Shown here: positions 10,567 through 21,958 of the stretch, piece after piece
Numbering within the stretch: position 1 is the stretch's first letter
Layout: each line of letters starts with the position of its first letter
NCBI GenBank assembly: GCA_010094045.1
Contig: ML986615.1
Coordinates: forward strand, 124,001-188,000
Direction: 5' to 3'
DNA from: Lojkania enalia
Lineage: Eukaryota; Ascomycota; Dothideomycetes; Pleosporales
Length of the DNA stretch: 64,000 nt
Program-made: the position numbers and the translations under genes
The notes under the pieces: generated by a model
What the model was told of the DNA's origin: nothing
Seen by the model: only the letters and a program-made list of their open reading frames with translations
Database searches by the model: none

Positions 10567-11921
10567 ATGAGCGGTAGGACAGGCCAGCGACCCATCATGC
10601 CTCGTCCAACCCAGCTCCCACCGACGCCTGCGCCCTCGACCGACATCACCGGCAAGACCAGCACGAACACGCCGCAGCTCGATTCCACTTTTGCCCTCCC
10701 CCCCGCCGCGATTGCCGGCAGCAGAGGCAGCATCAGTTCGTCCGCAACGTCCAATGCATCCGACTCCTCCTACCGTCCTCTCTCGCCCGCCTCCCCAGTT
10801 GCGACCACAAAGACCTCGCCTGCGTCACGCAAACGCTCAAGCACTAGCCAAGGCGTCATTACCAAAGATGACTACTCGCTGCCTCCTCCACCGACCCGCT
10901 CGCGCAAGATCATTCAGATGAACCCCAAGGAACAGCAGACCCCTGCAAAATCCCAGGCGCATGCGACGACACAAGCCAAAGCGGCCCCGACAACCGCCTC
11001 TGGTACCAAGAGGAAGCAACCAGGCGCCACAACTGCTGCGGGGAAGAAGATTGCGCGCAAGACCGCCCACAGCTTGATTGAACGGAGGAGAAGATCTAAG
11101 ATGAACGAGGAGTTTGGAGTCCTAAAGGACATGATACCAGCATGCAATGGCCAAGAAATGCACAAGTTGGCAATTTTGCAGGTTAGTCTTTTAAATTCTA
11201 GTTGATGTATTAGCACGTAGACTGACCCCTTAAGGCGAGCATCGAGTACATGCGCTACCTACAACAATGCGTCGAAGACCTAAAGGCGTCTCGTCGCACA
11301 CGACGTGACCCTCCGGCGCCTGCCTCGCCGCCTCAAAGTCGACTGCCTCCTGCAGCGCGACATGTGCCAAATGAAGATGACGATGACCAAGATGACAATG
11401 AAGACGAGGACGAGGAGATGTCTGATGCTATGTCCCCGACCAATGTGGTCAACCCAGCGTGCAACCCGTCCAGTCATTTCTCTAATATCTCACCTGCAAT
11501 ATACCCTTCGGACCGGAGTGTATACTCCACCAACACCTCACCTAACATTCGACCGGGAGACACACGTCATCATTCAGCAACTATTTCCCCCGCGTTGCGG
11601 CCCTCGGATCCACATCACTACTCGTTAGCGTCATCCATCCGCTCCACTGCTACATCACCTTCTATCCAGGCTTCACCGGCATTCGGAGGCCAGACTCCTT
11701 CTCTAGCTCAGTTCCAGAATCCTTTCTCGGCTAGCCCCGCCAACAAAGGATCAGTTTCAGGGCCGGCAGGTGCTAATTTCATCCTCACCTCTCCCGCTTT
11801 GGGGCCCCAAGCTGATCGCGAAGACCACGAGGCGACCGAAGCATTGATGATGCTCACTACTGATCGTAGAAATTGGAGTGGAGCGAGAGGAATGAGTGTC
11901 AAGGACCTCCTTAGCGGGTAG
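10567..11921 (+). CDS. bHLH transcription factor (Esc1/Hpa3-like)
   Basis: Two exons, 10567-11181 and 11235-11921, give 433 residues; the 53-base intron (GTTAGT...TTAAG) falls at phase 0 inside helix 2. The basic region ARKTAHSLIERRRRSKMNE lies at about residues 160-180 and leads into FGVLKDMIP, a loop, and KLAILQASIEYMRYLQQCVEDLK. The His, Glu and Arg of the basic region that contact an E-box are all present, so DNA binding to CANNTG is expected. The rest is low-complexity Ser/Pro/Thr sequence with an acidic stretch (DDDDQDDNEDEDEE) just after the domain. It resembles the fungal family annotated as Hpa3 or Esc1-like. Target genes cannot be told. ATG 10597 is an alternative start. Confidence 0.88.
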
Positions 11922-13633
11922 TAATGTCTGGGAACACTGATAGGGCAGGCGCTATCAAATTTTGGGAAGGGCGGGAAATTCTTTAGAGGTATATCGATAT
12001 AGTATGGAGCAGGAGGATGTTTGCTTATTATCGGAATTTGATGTCGATGCGCCATGAACAAGCCGCCATGGATTTTGTGTTTGTGCAAGCTATGATACTG
12101 CTGAGCAGGATGATAAAGGACAAACAAGGGAGAATATGGATAGTACAGTCCGAAAAAGTTGAATGATAATGTATTGGCCAATATCTTTGCTCCCGCTAGT
12201 GTATCATTACGCTGTCCTTTCCCTGTAGATGCGATGCGTCGTAGAAAGGCTTGTCGTAATAATGCTTCTGAAATGTCTTTACTCGCTTAAAATGCCCTTT
12301 CCGCGCGGATGGCTGCTCACTAGAAGGGCCCTTTGATCTGAAGTCGTCCGTGAGGAGAGCCGAATCCTCCCCTTAAATGTCAATATGTACTCTCCGAGAG
12401 AGGATGCTAGCTACACCCATCTATAAATACTATATAGGGATATTCCCAAAGAGAAGCATGTACCGGGACATTGCTCTTTTATCAGCCAGCTAGCAGCTAC
12501 TATCATCAAGAAACTTAGGTAGGAGTCGTGCGACCGTCAGCATCTCCTCCATTTGCCACACTAAACGCCCTTTCAGCACCTTCGTACCACACCCCGCCGC
12601 AAGTGATCACACGATTTACGCCTTCCCTCCAGTCTCCGATCACCTCAAGAAAGAATCTGAAGGCCTCCTCCTATCTCTCAGCTGCTTGTGGAGTTTGCGG
12701 ACTTAGCACGTATAAGCATTTTCCGGTAGCCTAGCAAAGGAGATCCTTGCGGGACCAACTTGCGGCAGTCCTAACAGAACACCTACAGGGTTGTTGAGGA
12801 GTAAAAAGATGATGACGCTTTAGAAATCTTGCATGCGGTAGTTAAAGGATTTCGAGGTAGCAAGCAAGGCAGTAGGGTAAGAAAAAAAATCAAGTGGTAG
12901 GGCTTCTCTTCTTCCGCATCTTACGGCTTGTCTTATGTCTGATGCTTTGCATCGATCTTACAGGGGACATCTCAAGCTTTCATTCTTCATGCCACGATTA
13001 TCCAAAGCCTTTATCCTCCTTCTTTCTCTTCTTTTCTTGATGGAAACCTTTCGTCTGGCTGGACCCGGGTCTGGGCCACGCTAGTCTGCGTTGGGGATCT
13101 CATACTCTTCCTTCGCGCGTTTGGTCGATGTGCGGCCGCGGATTCGCGCGAACCCCGTCTCGGGTGTTTGCCATCTTTCGGCGTAAGACATCAAACATTG
13201 GAGACGGACGATTCGAGGCCATGTGCCTGCTCAGACTATATACACACGACGCGTCATGTCAGGATAGTCGGCGAAGAGGTTGTTCTCCCGACCCTTCGCT
13301 TCTTAGCTACGTGCTAACCCCGCCGCCCCCCCGGCCGCATCCTGTTGTCGCATCTTCCAAAGGCCGAGCCGCCGAGGTGCCCCCGCAAACAGTATGGTGT
13401 TGTCAACCACGGAGATAGGACGGAGGGTCGCCCATGATATTTTTCCCAATCTGCCCGTGTCCATTTCATCATCCTCTCCTCATTTTTGGACAGCTTGTCC
13501 TGCGCACCGAGAAGCTTTTTTCCTGGGCCTATTGCCACTTCCGATGTAACGCGTCTGTCGCGGCTACATCAACCTGCCAATTCTTCTCATAGAGCTATCC
13601 AGAGTCGCTGCGCGGATTGCAATCCCAACAATC
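11922..13633. other. Intergenic region, no gene recognised
   Basis: About 1.7 kb between the bHLH gene and the transporter. Only short, non-conserved open frames occur. It should hold the 3' end of the first gene and the promoter of the second. No repeat or RNA gene was recognised. Confidence 0.5.
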
Positions 13634-15433
13634 ATGTCGGCAAAAGACGAGAAAGAGACGATGGGCAGAGAAAGTTCCGATGACGATAACGTGGATCTGG
13701 AGAAGGGAGTAGGTTCTCCTGAAAAGAACGCTGAGGAAGCGGAGCCGGTAAATTTATCTTCTTGTCGACACATCGTCCCTACGACTGATATGCTCCAGGC
13801 CCCCGAGAAGGCTGAAGATGATCTTGAAGCCGAGCTCGAACGTCACTTGTCCCGGAAAAGCAGCAGAAAAACCAAGTTGGCGCCGGAAATATATCCTTTA
13901 ATGGACCTTGACCATAGCCTAGTAGGATGGGAGAGCCAGGAGGATCCCGCTAATCCAAGGTACAATCCGTTCTTCTGACTTAATTAAGCTTCGACCGACT
14001 AATCTTCTACCAGAAACTGGGCTGAGAATCGGAAGTGGTTCATGCTTGGGCTTATTAGTGCCATCACGTTTCTCAGCCCGCTCGCTTCATCTATTTTCGC
14101 ACCCGGCATACCTTTCGTCAATCGCGATTTCAATAATACATCTGAAATACTAGGCGCATTCTCGATTAGTGTTTTCATCCTCGGCTTTGCGGTATGATCA
14201 ATCCCCCAACATGCATCTTACGCCTATAGCAATGTCTAAACAATGCCTCAGGTCGGACCGCTCTTCCTCTCACCTCTTAGCGAGATATATGGACGCAAGG
14301 TTGTTTTAGACTTATCAAATATTGTCTTTTGCGCTTTCACCCTTGGTTGTGCCTTAGCGCCCAATCTCTCCGGACTCATTGTCATGCGTCTTTTTGCTGG
14401 CACAGGAGGCTCAGCATGCCTCACGATTGGAAGCGGTGTCATTTCAGACCTGTTCCTACCCGAGCAGAGAGGCAAGGCAATGGCCATGTACTCTTTGGGC
14501 ATCCTGTTTGGCCCTGTGCTAGGTCCTATTTGCGGCGGATTTATCGCCCAGCGGGCTGGATGGCATTGGGATTTTTGGGTTGTCTTCATTGCTGGCACGC
14601 TGCTTTCCTCCTGTATTTTCATCTTCAACCGCGAAACGAACCCAATAGTCCTCATTGATCGAAAGACCGCCAAACTCAAGGGAGATATGAACCGCCCCGA
14701 ACTCCAAAACGCTTACACTCACCGCCACGACGCCTCAACTCTTAAGCGCAGCTACGTCCTCAGCCGTGGCATGTACCGTCCACTGAAACTTCTCTTCACT
14801 TCTCCAATCGTCTTTCTCCTCTCCTTATACGTTTCCTTCTGTTTTGGACTCTTATTCCTCCTCTTTACAACTATTACCCAAGTCTACATCCAGCAGTATG
14901 GCTGGGCTCCTGAACTTTGCGGCCTCGCATACCTCGGCGTCGGTTTAGGATTTTTTATAGGCATCATCTTCGTCGCCAGAACGTCAGATGCGACTATCAT
15001 CCGACTCACAAAGCGCAACAATGGCGTCTACGAGCCTGAAATGCGTCTCCCTACCTGCGCATTCTTCGGCTTTCTTATCCCGATTAGTTTCTTCTGGTAC
15101 GGATGGGCAACCGAGAAGAAGGCGCATTGGATCGTTCCAATCATTGGGTTGCTGCCGTTTGGCTTTGGCATGATGGGTGTCTTCGCCCCGATCCAGACCT
15201 ATCTAATCGACAGCTTCCCGCAGTACGCCGCGAGTGCAATTGCGGGAATGACAGCTATTAGATGTCTGTTTGGCGCTGTCTTACCATTAGGGGCACCCAG
15301 CATGTATGACGTGCTAGGGTTAGGGTGGGGGAATAGTTTGTTGGGATTTGTGGCCGTAGGAATGATACCGTTCCCAGCCCTGATCTATAAATATGGAGGA
15401 TATATTAGGAAGAAGTGGCCAGTGAATTTGTAA
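13634..15433 (+). CDS. DHA1-type MFS multidrug/polyamine transporter
   Basis: Four exons (13634-13747, 13799-13959, 14014-14191, 14252-15433) give 544 residues. The cytosolic N terminus is acidic; then NPRNWAENRKWFMLGL leads into the first helix. LSEIYGRKVV between helices 2 and 3, the helix 4 RLFAGTGGSA and helix 5 GPVLGPICGGFIAQRAGWHW (motif C-like) mark the 12-TM proton antiporter DHA1 group. About 12 hydrophobic segments are visible. Substrate is unknown; relatives export drugs, fungicides or polyamines at the plasma membrane. Introns 2 and 3 are certain from frame. The first (13748-13798, 51 bases) is a multiple of three and open, so it may be retained, adding 17 residues in the cytosolic tail. 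Confidence 0.9.
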
Positions 15434-15906
15434 AAGAGAAAGAATTATGGAAAGAATAAGTGTGTGGTATATCTCGCAAGACATCTAGGCTTAAGAGTTG
15501 GGTATACATAAAGGACAGGGCTACAGAGGATACTACAAAAAAATTTTCTGAACATAGGGATACCCGTGACAATGATTTTCCTCGGCATACACATACTGTA
15601 ATTTTTTTTGCATCTGTATAGTATCGAACTACTTTTCTCTCAATATATCCTTCTTTTGAATGCCCTACGTTTTCCCTCGATCCAGCCTTCCGCTCATCTA
15701 CGTCCCTTCATTCTTCCACCCACCTCCCAGCGTCGTCATCGCCCAGTTACAGAAGCATCCGTTGCCTCTACATTGTGGTCCGAACTCGGGGCCCGTGCAA
15801 AGAGGGCCGTATCTTTCCCCATTAGCACACCTCCTAGTTTAGTTTTTAAGTTGTGTGCACTCACCCGTTCTTCTTATTCCCTATTTCGGTACACTGATAC
15901 GAAATA
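15434..15906. other. Convergent 3' region, no gene recognised
   Basis: The stretch lies between the transporter and the secreted protein gene, which face each other. It is AT-rich in the first 200 bases. No conserved open frame is seen. Confidence 0.45.
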
Positions 15907-16507
15907 CTACCATTCATATCCACCGGGCAAATCATGCATGTCTCGCCCGGCAGCACAGACGTCACAGTGACGGAAGGCGAGCGAAGGACGTACTCGCATT
16001 TGCAATCGCCGGCCTATCACACCTGTTAACCCTCCATATGTGACTAGGAATATGTTGGAGTAGGATGGAAAGAATAATACGAATGAACTACAACACACCG
16101 GCGTGGGACAAGGCACTCGCTCATGCTCCTTCGGCTGCCAATCACAAAAACACCCTTCCGGCGTCCCTTTCCCGTCCACGCATTTATTATCCTCGCATAA
16201 GGGTCCGTACATCTGGCCGTAGGAGCCCCATAGTACGCAGTAGAGGTTCATTTCCTTTCCGACTCTGCACACCTGGAGACTGTTAGTTGGGATATGGGCC
16301 GGAGAATTGCGGTGGAGTGCATGGATCGTTGTTGGAAATATAGGGATGATTTACTCTGCAATCAGTACCGCGAAGTGTACCATCGGGACCATCGTTGAAT
16401 ATGCAGTCGCAACGGGTGGAATCGCTCATCGAACAATCATTCTCTATAGCTACTGCAAGCTGCAGTACCATGGTCAGGAGAGCGAATATTGAGAATAAGG
16501 ACGACAT
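15907..16507 (-). CDS. Small cysteine-rich secreted protein (hypothetical, effector-like)
   Basis: Not a family I recognise. Exon 1 (16355-16507) encodes a clear signal peptide, MSSLFSIFALLTMVLQLAVA, then a mature start with closely spaced cysteines. A GTAAAT...CTCCAG intron (16273-16354, 82 bases) joins in frame to exon 2 (15907-16272), which continues with CRVGKEMNLYCV and CVDGKGTPEGCFCDW. At least 11 cysteines occur before residue 100. As drawn the product is 172 residues, but the last 60 are hydrophobic then basic and do not look like the rest. A further intron starting at the GTGTGT after PTP is likely, ending the protein soon after PCPTP. The real mature chain may be about 80-90 residues. 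Size, secretion and cysteine density fit an apoplastic effector or antimicrobial-type protein, which is inference only. Confidence 0.65.
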
Positions 16508-17018
16508 TCTAGATGTGGAGTTTTGAAAGATAGGTGAATGTCCAGAATTAGGGGTGCCGATCCTACATATATTTGATAATCCCTTTGAGTGGCTCGTATT
16601 CCAATGCAACATAAAAGAGCTACCGCCACTCCGAGGAGGGCGCAGCGCAGTTATATCGCAGCCAGATTGAAACAAAATAAGAGAAGACCACAACTTTTCC
16701 GGGCGCACAGCAATCAATTGGTTGCCATAGGATCTTTGAATGGAAAATTCGCGCAAGAGGGGTAGGGGGCGTGGCCGATATTAGGTTAATATAAATTGTT
16801 AAATCTAGCCAAAAAAAAAAAAAAAAAAAAAACGTAAATCCAAACAACACCATACGGCGTATATGCATAGCTATTAAAGAGAATATTAAATAGTGGTTTC
16901 GAATCTGAAGTCGAGGAAGTCAAAAAAAGTCTCAAAACACTGGATTATGAAGACCCCTAGAGAAACGCCGGAATGAAGGTTTACCCACCTGTCTAGGTGT
17001 CTTTTCTCGAACGCTTGC
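16508..17018. other. Intergenic region with an A22 tract
   Basis: No gene seen. A run of 22 A lies at 16811-16832. Otherwise unremarkable. Confidence 0.45.
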
Positions 17019-18385
17019 TCATCTTCCCCGACCTTTCCCCAAAATGTATAGCACGTACGGAATCGAAATGAATGCGATACTAAAGAATGCCAACGTCGAG
17101 CTTGCCCAATCGACGTCAAGGTTCCTATACGTCATAGTGATAAACAAGGGGAAGCCGGCACCGAACGGGCTTCTGAATAAGTCGCTATCCGCAACTACAC
17201 TTGCAGCATACTCTCTAGATAGGCATCGGACAAGTATGGTAGAGAAGCCTGAGTCAACAACGGGCATAATCCAATGGATCGAAAGATGAGCGGACTAACG
17301 GAAGTAGAAGAGACATATCGGAACACAGAGACCACCAACCATGGTAGGCAGAAGAATTTTCTCGGATTTTATGCTGCCGTTCTCATCGAATTGCTTTCCT
17401 TAGACAAAGTAGAGGCATGAGAAGAGGCAGACTAGGGCAATGAAGGCGCCAATGAGAAGTTCCGGGAATGCAAAGCCCCCCTGGTCAAGATTGAAGCCGT
17501 AGATCTCAATGAAGGCAATAGGGAAGGGTTGGAACTAAATGTATAGAAGGCCGTAGATGAGAGAGATGTAGAGGTTAAGCAGGAAGACCATGGGTTCGGC
17601 GAAGTTGAGCATGATTGGGCGGGTAAGCGCCATCATGGCAATCTGACATACTAGCAGGTTCTTCTCAAGTGCCATCAGTTCACCAATCAACTTACATATT
17701 TTGTAGTCATATGTCCTGCTATAGTCTTTGGCTCATAGATGAGGCGCTCGTCTCCAGTCATCTTGCGCATACGGCGCATACTTCAATAAAGTATGTTAAT
17801 TGAACTGGTCTCGGGAAGAAAGAAAGACAGAAGTACAAGACAGAAGCCAGAGAGCGATATGAGCTCCCAAATTGTCGATGTCCGCTCCTCTGTTTGAGCT
17901 GCGAAACTGCCAATTAAGGGGCCTAAGACGGGTCCGCACACAGCACTTATTCCCCAGATACTAAGTCCGTAGGCTTTCTTTCGAGGGACATATATATCAA
18001 CAATCGAGGCTCTACCGATAGCTAAAGAAGGAGACCTAAAGAGGCTAGTAAGAGCCCAAAAAACAAGAAGCAAGCCGAAGTTGGAGTCAAGTGCTGTGGG
18101 AATCTGGAGCAACACGAAGATGGCTAGTGTGGCGATGTACACTAGATTCTGTTTAATGTAGGGGACTTCGAAGTGATATGCCTAGTATCCCGATTTTTTC
18201 CATATCGAATGGTCCTTGTCTTCCATGTATTGAAAGACTTGTCCTTTGGTAGCTATTCGCACAAGATGACCAAAGTTGAATCTCGTATCAGATTCTAGAC
18301 CATCGTAAAGGTAGAGTTTGAATGCAAAGAGGTCTTGACACGCTTCAATTAACTGAATGATAAGCCGATAGGGCGAAGCGGTCAT
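17019..18385 (-). pseudogene. Decayed DHA1 MFS transporter (RIP-like stops)
   Basis: One reading frame shows an almost full transporter: FNFGHLVRIATKGQVFQYMED near the N terminus, QNLVYIATLAIFVLLQIPTA, YGLSIWGISAVCGPVLGPL, FAEPMVFLLNLYISLIYGLL, SIHWIMPVV and LFRSPFGAGFPLF near the C terminus. It is broken by in-frame stops at 18182-18184, 17783-17785, 17535-17537, 17400-17402 and 17295-17297. Several fit C-to-T or G-to-A change of Trp or Arg codons. A segment before the EYAASV region appears to be missing, and the C-terminal tail is lost. A GTAAGT...CAG intron inside the relic still looks intact. It resembles a different subgroup (Caf5-like drug transporters) from the intact neighbour at 13634, so it is not its simple duplicate. 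Confidence 0.85.
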
Positions 18386-19582
18386 TTTGGGACTTTTGAA
18401 GGGTGAATATGTCTTGCGTCATGACAGTCGAGACCCGCCACTTTTATTCCAAAATTTTTCAATCGCATGTTCGGCCTTTCAGGTCTAACGAAAGCCAAAA
18501 ATTAGTAATAGCTAAGGCATTGATCTGATTGACAAACACTTAAGTACGATGGCACTCTTGGGTGTTGGATCAGATTATGACGCCGTTCATATAGATAAAG
18601 ATCCGCGCTAAGCTTCCCGCAGACTCTGTGGTCAATTAAATGCGAAAAATTGATAACCAATGATGTCTTTCGATCCACTAAATAATTTTTGAGGCTTAAT
18701 AGGTTGCACACAATTCTTTGCATGCAGTCCGAGATGGCTTTTCCTAGGATAGGCCCGCGAGCAGCTAGACACAGACTACAGAGATCAGATTCCCGTTAAG
18801 AGGATACCATTGATATTAGTATAGCAATCGGAACCGGGAATCACGATAGGTGGAATGTGTGGAGATGGAAAGTACGAGTACCTACCATTTTTCCTGAGGA
18901 AGTTGAGATAAGAACTGGCCGAGTCCCACTTCGGCTAGGCGCCGACGATTTACCGCATTCACGTGGATGACGGCTGGCGCCCTAGATGGACACTTTCCGT
19001 AGCAAACCCGACATCTAAGGTTCCCTTCAATTTACCCACGCATTCTAGGTCAATACCACAGCCAATTTTGAAGCCTTTATGAATGCCCTTCAATCATATT
19101 GTATGGGTTCGCTGAATGATGACCACATTAGGCACTGAAAAGGGTTTGTGTAGGTGCTTGCACATTCACCCTTACTACGCCTTAGTAGTAGAAGATGCGA
19201 TTTCAATACGGGAATATCTTCCCCACCTGCTTAATAGCAGCAGTTTGGTCAGCTTCACCGCGCGCAATCATGCATTCCGCCTGGCAGGCTAGTGCGCCAA
19301 CAGGGTACTCTCTATTAGCCACACAACCAGACTTCAAGTCTCCATCATGGTATTCACATATCCATTCTTGAGCACCCTATTCGCCCCGCAGACTACATAT
19401 CGTCTCCGCCTGAAAAACCCTTCTGTAATCTTTAACCATAGCATATAAGTGTACCTTAAGCCATCTTAATTGCTCCTTACGGTACCCGGCATCCCTCATC
19501 CATTTCTACTTGGGAAAACGAGGAACTTGCCGCTCCAGCGTGTTTGTCCAGCCACCGATATTCCCTCGTACGACTCTCGGAA
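18386..19582. other. Intergenic region, no gene recognised
   Basis: About 1.2 kb between the transporter relic and the F-box gene. Short open frames only, with no conserved motif. It may include further decayed sequence linked to the relic. Confidence 0.4.
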
Positions 19583-20575
19583 ATGTCTACTGAAAGGCGA
19601 TCATCGCTCATCGATGCACCAACGGAGATCCTGCTCGAAGTCATTCAGCATGTGCCTTTTGACAGGGATGTCGTGTACCAGTTAGCAGCCATCCATCCGC
19701 GGATCAATAAAATCCTCGCAAAATATGAGAAATCCATTACGGGATACTTCGCTCACAGGAATCTTCCCCATGCTAGCACGGATTTCCCAGGAGAAGACCT
19801 TGACCACCCGGGTGCGCGTTACGCTTGGCTGTCCCGGTGTATACAGCGGTACGACGCAGTGGACGATATCATGGCCATCCTAGTTTCTAGCCTAAATTGC
19901 TACGCTGTGGAGAAGCACAATATGGCTCTTGTCAACACTGGCCTTCTCGTCTTCTATCGACTGCAGGCGGTGGAGGACAAGGCAGCCTTCATCAGCTCAC
20001 TTCCACACGATCCGCTCGTGGCATTATTTCTTGCCATACATTACTCTACCCTTACCGCCCGCTACCATTCCGATGGAATCATCAACCAGCGCACGTACGG
20101 CCAGTTCTTCGACGAAAACCGGATCCGGCTACGTAGCGAGATCGAGTTTTGTTTTGCGGAAGGAGCAATGCATCTTGGACCAGAATTCATAGCAGATACT
20201 TTACTGCAAGCCGATCCCGCAGATACGTGAGTCTAGACATCTTATTGGCTACAGGAGAAACGATTAATCGCCTGCAGCACCTTGATGTGCCTGTACCATG
20301 AACATACTGCCCATGACTGGGAAAGGGAACCTGAAACCGACTTTCAACCACCAATCACACAGGGACCGCACCAGGACCCGGAGACGAAACCTATAACGCT
20401 CTTTACATTGCTCCAAGAACGTTTGGCTGAGTTACGCGACTGTCCGCTTCAGGACGTCGTTGGATCCATTGAGGACGAAACTGACATTCCTGATCACCCA
20501 TTGTCGTGGCTAAGCTTGGCGGGAAAAGCCAGGCTGATCCAGGGATTGAATCTGGAGGCTAGAGGAAGTGCCTAA
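19583..20575 (+). CDS. F-box domain protein
   Basis: Two exons, 19583-20226 and 20278-20575, give 313 residues; the 51-base intron (GTGAGT...CTGCAG) splits a Thr codon. Residues about 8-50 match an F-box: IDAPTEILLEVIQHVPFDRDVVYQLAAIHPRINKIL. F-box proteins link targets to the Skp1-Cul1 ubiquitin ligase. The remainder, including WLSRCIQRYDAVDDIMA and HDPLVALFLAIHYSTL, is helical and carries no LRR, WD40 or kelch repeat, so the target-binding part is unclassified. The start at 19583 was preferred over 19544 because it lies just before the F-box and follows the MSTERRS context common in such proteins. Confidence 0.75.
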
Positions 20576-21112
20576 AAACTACTACTACTAGTTTAAAGGG
20601 GACGTTTGCTTCAGGCATCTGCGTGGTATTTCAGGTCTGGGTACAGAACGTAACATATAGACATGATTGCTAAAGACTTATCTCCATTACTGAGGGCACG
20701 TCCATTTTATTGCGCACACAATCCCTTTATATTCTTGTTAGATTGTTCTCCGTGATTATCTATCTCTGGAGTGGCGCTGAAATAGTTCAGAAGCCACTAG
20801 TTCCTAGCTAGCCCGGAATTTCCTCAAACCCATCGACACGGCTCTTACACGGTGGGCTAAGCTAAGTCTCATTTTATTTTTCAGCCCAAATATATTCTTT
20901 GTCACGGAATAGGGACGTCTGCACATCTGTATTCGTGATTTCTACGTCTGTTATATATTGTCTTGGATAGGTAGCGACAATGCGGTCGGCGCCAAATAGT
21001 GCATCTACTATGACTTTCTATCTGAGCCCGAAACCCCTTTCTGATTGACCTTGGGCAGATCATGACAGCCAAAGACCGGTTTCTTTTACTTCTAGCATGC
21101 ATCCCTTGTCAC
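20576..21112. other. Convergent intergenic region, no gene recognised
   Basis: Lies between two genes that face each other. It should hold their 3' ends. Nothing else was recognised. Confidence 0.45.
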
Positions 21113-21958
21113 TCAAATGATCCGCGGGTAGACGTCCGTCCTTCTTAGCAAAGGAACCTCTCTCCTGACCTTTTCCAGATATTCTAGATCAACCTCTGCA
21201 ACAGCAATCTCGCCTACATCTAATCCCCGACCCTTATCATCTTCCTCGCCTCCCAATTCGGCAAGAGTCTTGCCCCACGGATCAACAATCATCCCGTGCC
21301 CATAGCTCCTCCTCGTCTTCTCCTCATTATGCGGACCACTCTGTGCAGCGGCGAAAACATAACTCTGCGTCTCAATCGCCCTAGCACGCAACAGCGTTTC
21401 CCAATGGGACTTCCCCGTCGGAACCGTGAACGCCGAAGGATACGTCAGAATCTGCGCCCCTCTATTCCTCAGCGCAATCCCTGGCTCCGGAAACCTCAAA
21501 TCAAAGCATATCAACAAGCCGACCTTTCCTACGGGGCTGTCAAAGGGATCCTCGATCCTGGGTCCCTTTTCTACGGAATTGGATTCCTTGAGGATGGGCC
21601 CGTCCTTGATTTCTACGTCGAAGAGATGCAGCTTCTGGTACCGGTGCGCGATGTCGCCGTTTTCATCTATCCACAGTAACGTGTTTTTGACCTTTTTGCC
21701 GTTGGCGGTGGGCTCGTGTACACCGACGTTGATGGGGAGGCGGTGCCTTTGAGCTTCTTTTTGTAGGCCGAGGACGAACGGGGATTTTTCGACAGGTTGG
21801 CAAAGGGATATTGTGGTTGCGGCGTTTGGAGCTATGTAATCGGCTGCCTCGGGGAGGAAGAGGGCTTTTGCACCGGCTGCGGCGGCCTTTTCTATACACT
21901 GCCGAGCCTGCGAGAGATTGTTCGTGAATGAGGTGGTGCTGCAAAGTTGTCCGATTGC
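21113..21958 (-). CDS. Nitrilase-superfamily amidase (Nit1/Nit2-like), first exon not resolved
   Basis: The main exon encodes 281 residues starting AIGQLCSTTSFTNNLSQAR, directly after an intron end (CACTAAC...CACTAG). The Glu-Lys-Cys catalytic triad is visible: LFLPEAADYI, HRYQKLHLFDVEI and LLICFDLRFPEPG. The end SYGHGMIVDPWGKTLAE...VPLLRRTDVY matches the Nit branch (omega-amidase or deaminated-glutathione amidase), which hydrolyses alpha-keto acid amides or deaminated glutathione as metabolite repair. Length and order are normal apart from the start. There is no Met before the domain in this exon, so a short upstream exon ending at phase 0 must exist; I could not find it with confidence within 21959-22300. 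Which of the two activities applies cannot be decided from sequence. Confidence 0.88.
   Translation of the reverse strand, partial: AIGQLCSTTSFTNNLSQARQCIEKAAAAGAKALFLPEAADYIAPNAATTISLCQPVEKSPFVLGLQKEAQRHRLPINVGVHEPTANGKKVKNTLLWIDENGDIAHRYQKLHLFDVEIKDGPILKESNSVEKGPRIEDPFDSPVGKVGLLICFDLRFPEPGIALRNRGAQILTYPSAFTVPTGKSHWETLLRARAIETQSYVFAAAQSGPHNEEKTRRSYGHGMIVDPWGKTLAELGGEEDDKGRGLDVGEIAVAEVDLEYLEKVRREVPLLRRTDVYPRII

Noticed and set aside
15305..15330. TAGGGTTAGGG resembling a telomere repeat
   Set aside because: It is inside the coding sequence of the transporter (Leu-Gly-Leu-Gly-Trp region) and only two units long.
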